Shown here: one piece after another, positions 32,918-41,068 of the stretch
Numbering within the stretch: the stretch's first letter is position 1
Layout of the letters: the number at the start of each line of letters is the position of its first letter
From: Acidithiobacillus marinus
GTDB taxonomy: Bacteria; Pseudomonadota; Gammaproteobacteria; Acidithiobacillales; Acidithiobacillaceae
DNA: 64,000 bases
Reading direction: 5' to 3'
NCBI RefSeq assembly: GCF_002847505.1
Contig: NZ_MXAV01000034.1
Coordinates: 124,001-188,000 of the forward strand
The notes under the pieces: generated by a model
Seen by the model: the letters and a program-made list of their open reading frames with translations, nothing else
What the model was told of the DNA's origin: nothing
Databases searched by the model: none
Translations under genes and position numbers: made by a program

Positions 32918-35259
32918 AACGCTGCCTCCTTACGGAGCTGGACGGGACTGGTATCCTGACGTCGGCCATAAATGCGCAGCGCCAGGATCAGCAGGACGAA
33001 AGTCCCCAGAATGCCGAGAATCCAGGCCAGTGAACTGGTCGGGTGAAGGGCCATGGTCCCGATCTGATAAATCATGGTGCTGCTCCCCCATGCCAGACCC
33101 GTGCCGTAGAGCAGGGAAAATCCCATCCATCCCCAACCGACCTCACGGCGCAGGGCACCCATGGTGCTGGCGCAGGGCACATAGAGCAGGACAAATACCA
33201 GATAGGCAAAAGCCGACAAGGGGGTGAAGCCGGCAGCGATAGCCTGCAGGGTGGCGCTCTCGGCACCCGAAGCCTGCTCGGTGGCTGACGTAGAGCCCAT
33301 AGCCGCCAGACCCAGAGGATCATCCAGGGTGCGGAAAAAAGTCAGGGCATTGGCGGGAATGCTGTACAGGGCATCACGGAGTTGGGCGATGAGGTCAGGA
33401 TGGCGGTAATCCGCCATCATATCGGCCGCATTCTGCCGCTGATAAATGCCATTGAGGGTGCCAATGACGATTTCCTTGGCGGCTGCCCCCGCGATGAGGC
33501 CCGATACGGCAGGCCAGTTGTCCTTCTGGATACCCATGGGGGCAAATATCGGAACCAGCGCCTGACTGCCCTGGGCGAGCAGGGAATGATCAATGTCCGT
33601 ACTCCGCAAGCCCTGGCTGGTCCAGCCAATACCGGGCAGGATGAACAAAACCACACCGATGACGGCAATGACTTTGCCGACCCGAAACAGGAATATCCGC
33701 AAACGCTGCCAGCTTTGCAGGACCACACTGCGAAAGCTGGGCAGGCGATAAGGTGGCAATTCCATGACAAAGGGCATGGCTTCGCCGCGCAGGGCAGTCT
33801 TGCCCAGCAGCCAGGCGGTGAGCAGAGCCACGAGAATGCCCAAAACATACAGGGCAAATACCACCTGACCGCCATTGCTGCGGAAAAATACCACTGCGAA
33901 GGCCATATAAATGGTGAGCCGTGCCGAGCAGGACATGAAAGGCTGCATCAGTACGGTCAAAATCCGTCCACGCGGGTCTTCGATGATACGGGCACCCATG
34001 ATGGCCGGGACATTGCAGCCGAAGCCGATGACCATCGGCACCAGCGCATTGCCCGGTAATCCCAGGCGGCGCATCAGGCGATCCATAGCATAAGCGGCGC
34101 GGGCCATGTAGCCCGAATCATCAAGAAAAGCCAGAAAGAGAAAGGTGAGCGCTATAGGTGGAATGAAAGAGATGACCAAATTGAGACCGCCACCCACACC
34201 ACCGGCGATGACTGCAACCAGCCATTCCGGTAAGCCCGCGATGAACAGGAGGTGACCGACACCATGGATGAGCAGGGCAGCCGAAGCCTGATCAAAAAAA
34301 TCCAGGAAAATGTTACCGCCACTGAAGCTCACCACAAATACCAGATAAAGGACCAGCAGGAACACCGGCACCCCCAGCCAGTCATTCAGGACGATGCGGT
34401 CGAGGTGGTGGTTGATGCTTTCGCGCAGGCCGGACTTGCCAGTGCGTTGCAAGGTGAGGGAAGCCATTTCCTGAGCCCAGGAAAAGCGGCGGTCCATGAT
34501 CAGATCTGCTGGTTCTTCGCCGCTGCGGGCCTGGACTTGTTCGTGCAGACTTTTCAGCAGGGTTTGTGTCTGCCTGGTTTCAGCCTCTGCCGTACCCTCC
34601 AGCAGACGCAGGGCGGCAATGCGGGTACGGACGGGATTTTGTTCCGGTAGAGCTGCGGCAAGAGTTTGCAGCGCTGCTTCCACCGGCGCTGGATAATGCA
34701 CCGGGTGTCCCTGGGGCGGCTGGTGCAGGGCCCGGGTCATGGTCTGCAGTAACTGCGTCTTGCCCTGATTTTTGCGGGCGACCATAGGGACCACCGGAAT
34801 GCCCAAGGTCTTTTCCAAATCGGCACAACGCAGTTTCCAGCCCCTGGCCGCTGCTTCATCAGTCATGTTCATGAGCAGCAACATGGGATGTCCGGTTTCC
34901 AGCAACTCCGCCGTCAGGGCGAGGTGACGTTCCAGGTTGGAGGCATCGACGATGTTGATGATGAGATCGACAGGCGTATCCAGCAAAAAATCCCGGGCTA
35001 CCCGCTGATCTTCGCCCCCCCCTCCCATGAGACTGTAGACCCCGGGGAGATCTACTACCGCGATTTTATTGTGGCCGAGTTGCAGGTGACCGCTGCGTTT
35101 TTCCACCGTCACTCCTGGCCAGTTGCCCACCTGTTGATGAGCGCCAGTGAGGAGATTGAAAACCGTGGTTTTTCCGCAGTTAGGGTTGCCAGCCAGAACG
35201 ATGATTTTTCCCGAAGACCCCAAGGCGGTCGGAGTATTGTTGGAGTGACAAGTGCTCAT
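32914..35259 (-). CDS. feoB: Ferrous iron transporter FeoB
   Basis: A 781-residue Fe(II) transporter with an N-terminal G domain: G1 GNPNCGKT (24-31), G2 around NWPGVTVEK (46-54), G3 DLPG (70-73), G4 NMTD; then a GDI-like helical part and about eight membrane segments with the core GFGCNVPAIMGAR motif and a second gate region near the C-terminus (VPCASTMGALRREVG). Start and stop overlap feoA and feoC by 4 bp each. It imports ferrous iron, abundant in acidic habitats, across the inner membrane. Confidence 0.96.
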   Translation of the reverse strand: MSTCHSNNTPTALGSSGKIIVLAGNPNCGKTTVFNLLTGAHQQVGNWPGVTVEKRSGHLQLGHNKIAVVDLPGVYSLMGGGGEDQRVARDFLLDTPVDLIINIVDASNLERHLALTAELLETGHPMLLLMNMTDEAAARGWKLRCADLEKTLGIPVVPMVARKNQGKTQLLQTMTRALHQPPQGHPVHYPAPVEAALQTLAAALPEQNPVRTRIAALRLLEGTAEAETRQTQTLLKSLHEQVQARSGEEPADLIMDRRFSWAQEMASLTLQRTGKSGLRESINHHLDRIVLNDWLGVPVFLLVLYLVFVVSFSGGNIFLDFFDQASAALLIHGVGHLLFIAGLPEWLVAVIAGGVGGGLNLVISFIPPIALTFLFLAFLDDSGYMARAAYAMDRLMRRLGLPGNALVPMVIGFGCNVPAIMGARIIEDPRGRILTVLMQPFMSCSARLTIYMAFAVVFFRSNGGQVVFALYVLGILVALLTAWLLGKTALRGEAMPFVMELPPYRLPSFRSVVLQSWQRLRIFLFRVGKVIAVIGVVLFILPGIGWTSQGLRSTDIDHSLLAQGSQALVPIFAPMGIQKDNWPAVSGLIAGAAAKEIVIGTLNGIYQRQNAADMMADYRHPDLIAQLRDALYSIPANALTFFRTLDDPLGLAAMGSTSATEQASGAESATLQAIAAGFTPLSAFAYLVFVLLYVPCASTMGALRREVGWGWMGFSLLYGTGLAWGSSTMIYQIGTMALHPTSSLAWILGILGTFVLLILALRIYGRRQDTSPVQLRKEAAL

Positions 35260-35513
35260 ATCGTTATTTCCTTGACAATAATTTCCTGGGCCAGGCTTTT
35301 GCCAATGGCAAAGCGCCCTCCCTGGATCTGGACGACCACCCCGCGTTTATTGGGCCCATGAACAATTTTCAATGCAACGCCCGGTCGGATGCCCAGCATT
35401 TTCAGGCGTTGCTGCTGGGCACGATCTCCTGTGATCTGGGTAATTTGTGCAGGATGGGCGCTGCTGAGTTGATCCAGACGACAGGACGATGTTGGTGATG
35501 CTGGTGTAGGCAT
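35256..35513 (-). CDS. feoA: Ferrous iron transport accessory protein FeoA
   Basis: An 85-residue SH3-like protein with the family pattern LDQLSSAHPAQI...QQRLKMLGIRPG...VVVQIQGGRFAIG. It starts at ATG 35513, 15 bp after feoP, and overlaps feoB by 4 bp. FeoA acts with the FeoB G domain at the inner face of the membrane. Confidence 0.92.
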   Translation of the reverse strand: MPTPASPTSSCRLDQLSSAHPAQITQITGDRAQQQRLKMLGIRPGVALKIVHGPNKRGVVVQIQGGRFAIGKSLAQEIIVKEITI

Positions 35514-35528
35514 GGTTATATGTCCGAT

Positions 35529-36776
35529 TCAGAAAAATTCAACATGAAGACGCAGCATGCCCACCAGGGCATCGGGATAGTAGCCCGAGGGATGCTGGAT
35601 ATACTGAAGGTCTGGCTGGATATTGATGTGCTCGGTCAGTTTGGCCAGATAGGTCAGTTCGTAGCTGGTTTCCGCAGAATGAATCGTGGAGGGATCTACA
35701 TCCAGACCCGCAGCCACGGCATCCGGGCGTAACCAGGCTTTGGCCATGCCCACGGAAATACTGTCGTCAGGACGGCTGGCAAAGGGGTGTCCCAGGCGCA
35801 GACCCAGACCCAGATACCAGGGAACGGGGTTGATATTCTCGGGCGCTGCTCCGGCCTGTAAAAATGCGCCCAGTTGCCGGTCGCCCGTCAGAGTCCAGTT
35901 GCCTTCGATGATGCCATAAACCCCTGCGGTGCTGGGCGAAAGATGATAGCGTTCGGGATTGGCCTGCTGGTACCGCCAGGCACCCACTTTCAGCTCGTAC
36001 TGACCGTATTCATCGGTATTGTCTTCCAGATCTTCGTCCGGCTTGTGGCCCCAGTGCAGTGCCCCTTCCCAGAGGACCATATAACCGCGTGTAAAAGCCG
36101 ATGTCTGATGTTGGGGGTCGCCCTGGAAAATGGCAAACTTGTTACTCAGATGTGCGCTGTGGGTGCTGACCAGCAGTCCCAGACCGGAATAGGGATAGGT
36201 GGCGGTGCCCGGAACATTGACCGTGATGGTGGGAGACATGCCAAAGGAGCTATTGATGAGTTGCAGGGCGTTGGCGGTCACATCGAAGTAGTAGTTGACA
36301 TCCATATAACCGACCCGGGTGTTGAGCCAGTCCGTCCAGCACTGCCGGAAAGCGGCATCGTAAAACCGTACCGCATTGGGTGCCCAGATATTGCTCGCGG
36401 TCTGAATGTCGCCACTGTAGTTCTGCTGGACACCGCTACTGTAAATGCCCATCAGGGAAAGCGTGAATTTACCGCCCTTCCAGAGCCCGGCTTTTTCGGT
36501 GTCATATTCTCCACCAATCTGCCCGACGATATTGCCCTCACTGCCTGGCTTGATACCCCCGGAGAAATTGGAAAAGATTTCGCTGTCCAGATGCCCCGCC
36601 CAGGAAAGTCCATTCCCGATATGCGTATAAGCGGGCAGGTATTTGGCCGAGAGACCTGGGATGTTGGGAACGGCTGATTCGGGAGTGCCCTGCGCCGCAT
36701 CGGCGAAGGTGGCTTCTGAATAACCAAGAAAGGACGCTGCACAGAATGCAGTGACCACTGAAACACGAGGCAACAT
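35529..36776 (-). CDS. feoP: OprB-type outer-membrane porin of the feo operon (FeoP)
   Basis: A 415-residue carbohydrate-selective-porin (OprB) family barrel. Signal peptide residues ~1-24 (ending SEATFADA), an N-terminal GIKPGSEGNIVGQIGGEYD-like region, and a C-terminal aromatic residue (HVEFF) for barrel insertion. It is the first gene of an operon with feoABC, the order feoP-feoA-feoB-feoC reported for Acidithiobacillus, where FeoP is the proposed outer-membrane route for Fe(II). I start it at ATG 36776, which has GGAG 7 bp before it; an in-frame GTG at 36782 is less likely. Confidence 0.85.
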   Translation of the reverse strand: MLPRVSVVTAFCAASFLGYSEATFADAAQGTPESAVPNIPGLSAKYLPAYTHIGNGLSWAGHLDSEIFSNFSGGIKPGSEGNIVGQIGGEYDTEKAGLWKGGKFTLSLMGIYSSGVQQNYSGDIQTASNIWAPNAVRFYDAAFRQCWTDWLNTRVGYMDVNYYFDVTANALQLINSSFGMSPTITVNVPGTATYPYSGLGLLVSTHSAHLSNKFAIFQGDPQHQTSAFTRGYMVLWEGALHWGHKPDEDLEDNTDEYGQYELKVGAWRYQQANPERYHLSPSTAGVYGIIEGNWTLTGDRQLGAFLQAGAAPENINPVPWYLGLGLRLGHPFASRPDDSISVGMAKAWLRPDAVAAGLDVDPSTIHSAETSYELTYLAKLTEHINIQPDLQYIQHPSGYYPDALVGMLRLHVEFF

Positions 36777-36804
36777 GAGCACGCTCCGTTATAAGAATAT
36801 TAAC

Positions 36805-36823
36805 GATAATGATTCTTAATATT
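36805..36823 (-). promoter_or_regulatory. Fur box of the feoPABC operon
   Basis: The 19-mer GATAATGATTCTTAATATT (plus-strand sense) matches the classical Fur box GATAATGATAATCATTATC at 14 of 19 positions, including the first nine. It covers the -10 box of the feoP promoter and so would block it when Fur carries iron. Confidence 0.68.
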
Positions 36824-36846
36824 ATAAGAACGGTGCTCTCTGTCAA
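36818..36846 (-). promoter_or_regulatory. Promoter of the feoPABC operon
   Basis: On the minus strand: perfect TTGACA (36846-36841), 17-bp spacer, AATATT (36823-36818, 4/6). It lies about 40 bp before the feoP start and overlaps the Fur box. Confidence 0.62.
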
Positions 36847-36927
36847 TATCTTCTGCAAACTTTCTGAAAGGAAGATCTGCTGCCGGAAATGGGGCGGATT
36901 GCGTCTGGAACTGTTCGTTGCCTGCGT

Positions 36928-37560
36928 TTACTGGAGGCCCTTCAAAGTCTGCGCCAGATTTTTGGGACTTAGTAGTTGCCAGACAATTTGTGCTTGGTTC
37001 TGGCTGTTTCGGTAAAGCATGGTAGGTACAGTCTTCTGACCTGTGGCTTCGAGAATGCTCAGATTATTTTTCAGGGCCTTTTCGGTTGCTGCACTGGGCA
37101 GGATTTCCTGGATGGCGCCATCATGACCTTTCTCTCGGAAGCCTTTTTCATTTTCCCAGAGAGCCTGCAGCGGATTTTTGGCTTCGAGGATGGCAGCAGC
37201 CTTGCCCATGCTGGAAGGCTCCAGAAAGCCTACCGGGACATAACGGATAGTGAGTGCGTCAGGCTTCAGGAGGGGTTGCAGTTCTTTGATAAGGAGGTGG
37301 CAATACGGACAGTTAGGATCAAACAGAAGATAAATGATGTGCGGACCGGAGCCCTGGCTGAACCAGCGCGCGTGATTCAGTCGCTGCCAGATCTGTGCTG
37401 GCGTGGCTGCTGTGCCCTTTGGAGCAAAGCTGGCTGCTGTCGCGTCCAAGGTGGTAGCCTGTGCAATAGTACCTAGACCGCCCGTCAGAATCAGGGTGGA
37501 AAACGCCAACCCTATGGAAAAAATACGATTATTCTGGCTTTTTGCAAGAAAATAAGACAT
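36928..37560 (-). CDS. Periplasmic DsbC/DsbG-like thiol:disulfide protein
   Basis: A 210-residue thioredoxin-fold protein with a signal peptide (residues 1-~35, ending AQA) and active site C84-P-Y-C87 within FDPNCPYCH. The KTVPTMLYRN segment holds the cis-Pro loop. The N-terminal dimerisation domain is short compared with DsbC/DsbG (~240 residues). It should rearrange or reduce disulfides in the periplasm. It stands alone, divergent from the NlpC/P60 gene. Confidence 0.85.
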   Translation of the reverse strand: MSYFLAKSQNNRIFSIGLAFSTLILTGGLGTIAQATTLDATAASFAPKGTAATPAQIWQRLNHARWFSQGSGPHIIYLLFDPNCPYCHLLIKELQPLLKPDALTIRYVPVGFLEPSSMGKAAAILEAKNPLQALWENEKGFREKGHDGAIQEILPSAATEKALKNNLSILEATGQKTVPTMLYRNSQNQAQIVWQLLSPKNLAQTLKGLQ

Positions 37561-37723
37561 TTTCGCGCTCCGATTCAGTCTTGTCTCCCATTATTCAAGC
37601 AATACTCAGGCCAGTTTTACAATGTGTTACGGTTGTAATAAAAAAACGACATTTTAGGACTTGCCTGATCGAGCAAATCCCCCTATATTCCCAAATAAGG
37701 ACTATGGAGTATCGATTTTACTA
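37561..37723. other. Non-coding stretch upstream of the DsbG-like gene
   Basis: AT-rich intergenic DNA between the DsbG-like gene and a small candidate gene. It probably carries divergent promoters, but I see no box pair worth calling and no repeat or RNA structure. Confidence 0.5.
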
Positions 37724-37843
37724 ATGGCTAATATTCGGATGCATTTTGGAGAAAGTATCGGGGTCACGGGGAATTTGGCTCTTCAGTATCTTGCTGTTTT
37801 GGTTCTGCGTTCAGCCCGCGTGCGCCATGTTCAGGTAATTTAG
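37724..37843 (+). CDS. Candidate 39-residue small protein or small RNA
   Basis: An ATG-started frame of 39 codons that ends 4 bp before a strong intrinsic terminator. The peptide has a basic N-terminus, a hydrophobic middle (VTGNLALQYLAVLVL) and a basic end, as in small amphipathic or membrane-binding peptides. A GGAG lies 15 bp upstream, too far for an ideal ribosome-binding site, so the transcript might instead be a small RNA. Either way the terminator shows that something is transcribed here before the NlpC/P60 gene. Confidence 0.4.
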   Translation: MANIRMHFGESIGVTGNLALQYLAVLVLRSARVRHVQVI

Positions 37844-37847
37844 ATCG

Positions 37848-37872
37848 AGCCGAACTTATGTTCGGCTTTTTT
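37848..37872 (+). terminator. Intrinsic terminator of the small transcript
   Basis: AGCCGAAC-TTAT-GTTCGGCT, a perfect 8-bp stem followed by TTTTT, 124 bp upstream of the NlpC/P60 start. Confidence 0.87.
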
Positions 37873-37995
37873 ATTGGGTTCAGGGGGGTAGCCTCGAAGT
37901 TTCTCTGTCGGGTATGAGAAATGGCAATGTCTCTGCATAATCAGCCTATTGGAATATTATGCAGCGACAATTCCCAAGCGGTTCTGGAGAGAAGA

Positions 37996-39087
37996 ATGAT
38001 AAAGAAGCATCGCTGGCAGATTGCTTTGGCAGTAGCCATGTGTTTCGGTTGTGTAGGTGTAGCACAAGCGGCCACACATCCGGTTAAGACGTATTCGCAT
38101 CGGGGAATGAAGCATCATTACCATGCGGTTAAAGGGCAGGGTCATCTGCGCACGCTGCGGTATCATTCCGTCAAGCAGGTTCATGGGCTTTCCCGTCATC
38201 ATCCAACTTTGGCTACAGTTGCCGATGATTATACGGCCCTGACTCCCACGGCCTTGCAATTGATGCATCTGGCTCCGGTGGAATTTGCGGGAGTAGGTGC
38301 GGCTCCGCAACCGGTTTCCGATTATTCCTATCACTTTAAAGTATTTACAGCCGTCAGTAAGGATACCGTCACCAGTCCGGAATTTGTCGACCAATCCTTG
38401 GTTCTGGTGAAAACCGGTTTGGCAGTGACTGGCACCCATGTGGATACTCCGGTCAAAGTGGCGGCTCCCGTAGATGCGGTGAGCGTCACTTCAACACCTG
38501 AGCAATCGCATTTGCGGCTGGCCCTGGAAATGCTGGCCAGTCAGGCTTACCACTGGGCCCGGCATCCGCTCCAGGCTTTAGAGGCCGATGGGGATGCTGC
38601 CAGTGGTCCGCAGGCGGCTGCACAGCTGGCCAATGATATTGCGCAACAAGCCAGCCAATATGCCGAAGGGAACAGCGCAAGCGCTTCATCCAGTGACTCC
38701 TGGTTTTCGCCCCGCGCCATGGTCGTTTCTGCGCTGCAGTTCATTGGTGCGCCTTATCGCTGGGGAGGCATGAGTCCTTCAGGATTTGATTGCAGTGGCT
38801 TTGTGAAATACATCCTGGCCAAGTTTGACATTCAGGTACCACGGACGTCTTATGCCCAGGCGGCGCAATTGCACAAGGTGTCCCGGGAAAATCTTAAACC
38901 CGGTGATCTGGTGTTTTTCGATACCATGCACAGACCTTACTCCCATGTCGGCATTTATATTGGCCATCAACGTTTTGTCAGTGCCCAGACGCCCAGCTCT
39001 GGGGTGCAGGTAGCGAGCCTGAACAATCCTTACTGGGCTGCCCATTATGATGGCGCGCGAAGACTGCCGGATACCCACACTTATTGA
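37996..39087 (+). CDS. Secreted NlpC/P60 peptidoglycan endopeptidase
   Basis: A 363-residue protein with a signal peptide (cleavage after AQA25), a His-rich segment after it, a long low-similarity middle part, and a C-terminal NlpC/P60 domain. The catalytic Cys266 is in GFDCSGFVKY and His317 in YSHVGIYIG. It should cut peptide stems of peptidoglycan in the periplasm. The start at ATG 37996 has GGAGAG upstream; a longer frame to 37921 would hide the signal peptide. A bidirectional terminator follows. Confidence 0.88.
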   Translation: MIKKHRWQIALAVAMCFGCVGVAQAATHPVKTYSHRGMKHHYHAVKGQGHLRTLRYHSVKQVHGLSRHHPTLATVADDYTALTPTALQLMHLAPVEFAGVGAAPQPVSDYSYHFKVFTAVSKDTVTSPEFVDQSLVLVKTGLAVTGTHVDTPVKVAAPVDAVSVTSTPEQSHLRLALEMLASQAYHWARHPLQALEADGDAASGPQAAAQLANDIAQQASQYAEGNSASASSSDSWFSPRAMVVSALQFIGAPYRWGGMSPSGFDCSGFVKYILAKFDIQVPRTSYAQAAQLHKVSRENLKPGDLVFFDTMHRPYSHVGIYIGHQRFVSAQTPSSGVQVASLNNPYWAAHYDGARRLPDTHTY

Positions 39088-39116
39088 GTAATTTCCTCTC
39101 CCATTTTGCGGAATAT

Positions 39117-39148
39117 AAAAGCCCGCCGTCATTGGACGGCGGGCTTTT
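39117..39148. terminator. Bidirectional intrinsic terminator
   Basis: AAAA-GCCCGCCGTC-ATTG-GACGGCGGGC-TTTT: a perfect 10-bp GC stem flanked by A-run and T-run, between the convergent NlpC/P60 and ccsA genes. It works in both directions. Confidence 0.95.
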
Positions 39149-39182
39149 AAGTGTTGATCATCTCAAAGAGCAGGAACTTAGT

Positions 39183-40352
39183 TTAGAGCTTTCCATAGGA
39201 ATGCAGGCCACCCAGGAACAGATCCACACCGATAAAGCAGAAGGTAACGACAATCAGGCTGATGAAAGCCCACCAGGCCATTGGTCTGCCTTCCCAGTTG
39301 CGCTGACTGCGTGCATGGAGGAAGCCGGCATAATTCAGCCAGACGATTAGTGCCCAGGTTTCCTTGGGATCCCATGACCAGAAACCACCCCAGGCCTTGG
39401 CTGCCCAGACAGCACCGAGAATGGTACCCACCGTGAAAAACAGAAATCCGAAGGCAATGGTTCCCGAAAAGGTCTTGTCCAGCAGTTCCAGACTGGGTAG
39501 GCGATCGCGCAGGAAGTTTCCGCTGGTCTGTGCACGTTCTTTGAGAAGATATGCCAAACCCGCCATGGCGGAAATATAAAAATTGGCATAGGCAATGAAC
39601 ATGGAGGGTACATGGATTTTCATCCAGAAACTCTGTAATGCCGGAATGAGGGGTTGAATTCGGTTGAGATGATAGGCAGCACCCACCCAGATGAGAAAAA
39701 TATCGGCAACGAGAACCAATGGCAGCACGAATGCGCCAAGCCCCCGGTTTTCGGTGCGGTTTTCATGAAAGAGGTAAAAGAGAATGGTTGTGGCACAGAA
39801 CAGCACCATCACATCGTAAATATTGCTGACAGGAATATGGCCCCAGGAAGGATGGCCGATATAGGTTTCCCGCCAGCGAATGGCCAGTCCGGAAAAGCCC
39901 AGGGCTACAGCCATCCAGGCCAGCCGATGGCCCCAGTTTCCGGCGTTTTGCCGACCCGCAAACAAATACAGATAGTAACCCACGGCACTGAGTAGAATGG
40001 CCGCGCTCATCCAGTAAAACATGGCGTTACTATGAAAAAAATAGCGTATGGCAAGACTGTCATTGCTGCTGAGTCCGGCTTGATAAAGACCGACCCCGGT
40101 GCCGGCTATGGCCAGGACGACCAGAAATAAAATTCGGAATGCCGGCCATTTCAGGCCAAACCACATGAGGCCGACATACCACATGCCCAGGATGATGAAC
40201 TGCCACATCCAGAATTCAGCACGAAAAATGGCCCAGGTAGCCACGGCACCGACACTCAGGAAAGTGGCCCAGGCAATTCTCTGAGCCTTGGAGTTTTCCA
40301 TGCTGCTGGGCTCTTTAAGGGAATAATAAGGGGATTGGAGTTGCGCAGACAT
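39183..40352 (-). CDS. ccsA: Cytochrome c biogenesis protein CcsA/CcsB (haem-handling)
   Basis: A 389-residue polytopic membrane protein with the tryptophan-rich haem motif WGGFWSWDPKE (321-331) and conserved flanking histidines (such as H247 in KIHVPS). The N-terminal ~25 residues are cytoplasmic. It is the CcsA-type half of the system II cytochrome c synthase; its partner ResB/Ccs1 is not in the window. The start has GGAGACTG before it. It is transcribed alone and ends at the bidirectional terminator. Confidence 0.9.
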   Translation of the reverse strand: MSAQLQSPYYSLKEPSSMENSKAQRIAWATFLSVGAVATWAIFRAEFWMWQFIILGMWYVGLMWFGLKWPAFRILFLVVLAIAGTGVGLYQAGLSSNDSLAIRYFFHSNAMFYWMSAAILLSAVGYYLYLFAGRQNAGNWGHRLAWMAVALGFSGLAIRWRETYIGHPSWGHIPVSNIYDVMVLFCATTILFYLFHENRTENRGLGAFVLPLVLVADIFLIWVGAAYHLNRIQPLIPALQSFWMKIHVPSMFIAYANFYISAMAGLAYLLKERAQTSGNFLRDRLPSLELLDKTFSGTIAFGFLFFTVGTILGAVWAAKAWGGFWSWDPKETWALIVWLNYAGFLHARSQRNWEGRPMAWWAFISLIVVTFCFIGVDLFLGGLHSYGKL

Positions 40353-40660
40353 TTTTCAGTCTCCTGTTTCGCGGTGATATGAAACGACTATGAAAATTTT
40401 TATGCTTGTTACAAGCAAAAAATGCGCCCGGAAAACCTGAACAGGTTTCGCAAGCGCAGGTGCGGAAGAAGCGGGTTTCAAATACGGAAAACGCATTTCC
40501 AAGACCTGCGATTGACTGTACCTATCCGAACAGTCCGGATCAGGGAAGGGTTCCCGATCTGGCCAATGGACCCGTTCTCCGCACCGGAATGACCATCAGG
40601 ACGAATCCAACATCACCCCACAGGTTTAGTTCCCGGACCGCTTGATGCCCAAATAACCGC
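40353..40660. other. Intergenic stretch upstream of ccsA
   Basis: 308 bp without a gene, between the 3' end of a minus-strand gene and the ccsA start. It holds an imperfect inverted repeat around 40538-40559 (GATC-A-GGGAA and TTCCC-GATC) that may end the upstream transcript. The ccsA promoter must lie here, but no box pair stands out. I see no small gene. Confidence 0.45.
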
Positions 40661-40990
40661 TTAGTCTTGGGCCTCGACTGGTGGTGGTCCACTCTGGTCC
40701 ATTCGGGCCAGTAACTGAAAACCTCCGATGACCCCCAGAATGCGAGTGCGCAATGCGTTCTTGTCCGGAGAGATCGGCCAGAATTTGCACTGGGTGTGGG
40801 CGGCATGTGCCTGATCCGGTATACCATCACTGTCCAATGCAATAAAAAGGTCTGGCCAGGAGATGTCTAGCGATATGGCTCTGGCCTCCAGCCATTGGCT
40901 GCCCAGTTGGTTGGCCAATTGGGCGGCGGCGAGCGCTTTTTTGGGCTGATGAGGGTGCCAGAAAAGAATATGTGCGCGGCGTTTGTACAT
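40661..40990 (-). CDS. Small protein faintly like low-molecular-weight phosphatase/ArsC
   Basis: A 109-residue protein; start ATG 40990 behind AAGGG, divergent from the helicase gene. The layout (strand ILFWHPHQP, then helix KKALAAAQLANQLG, and a C-terminal CKFWPISPDKNALRTRILG) recalls the arsenate-reductase/LMW-phosphatase fold, but the CxxxxxR phosphate loop is absent, so it cannot be an active member. It may be unrelated; I would treat it as hypothetical. Confidence 0.55.
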   Translation of the reverse strand: MYKRRAHILFWHPHQPKKALAAAQLANQLGSQWLEARAISLDISWPDLFIALDSDGIPDQAHAAHTQCKFWPISPDKNALRTRILGVIGGFQLLARMDQSGPPPVEAQD

Positions 40991-41068
40991 GAATACCCTT
41001 TTTGTGACGGAAATATGTAAAAATAGCAGGACTATTTGTAAATCGGGAGTGGGCATGAAATACGGGCA

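Noticed and set aside
37724-37872. Known riboswitch (cyclic-di-GMP or ydaO type) before the NlpC/P60 gene
   Set aside because: A GGTCACGG-like string is present, but the conserved cores of these riboswitches are not.
40661-40990. Arsenate reductase ArsC
   Set aside because: The catalytic phosphate loop (CxxxxxR) is missing, and no ars genes are near.
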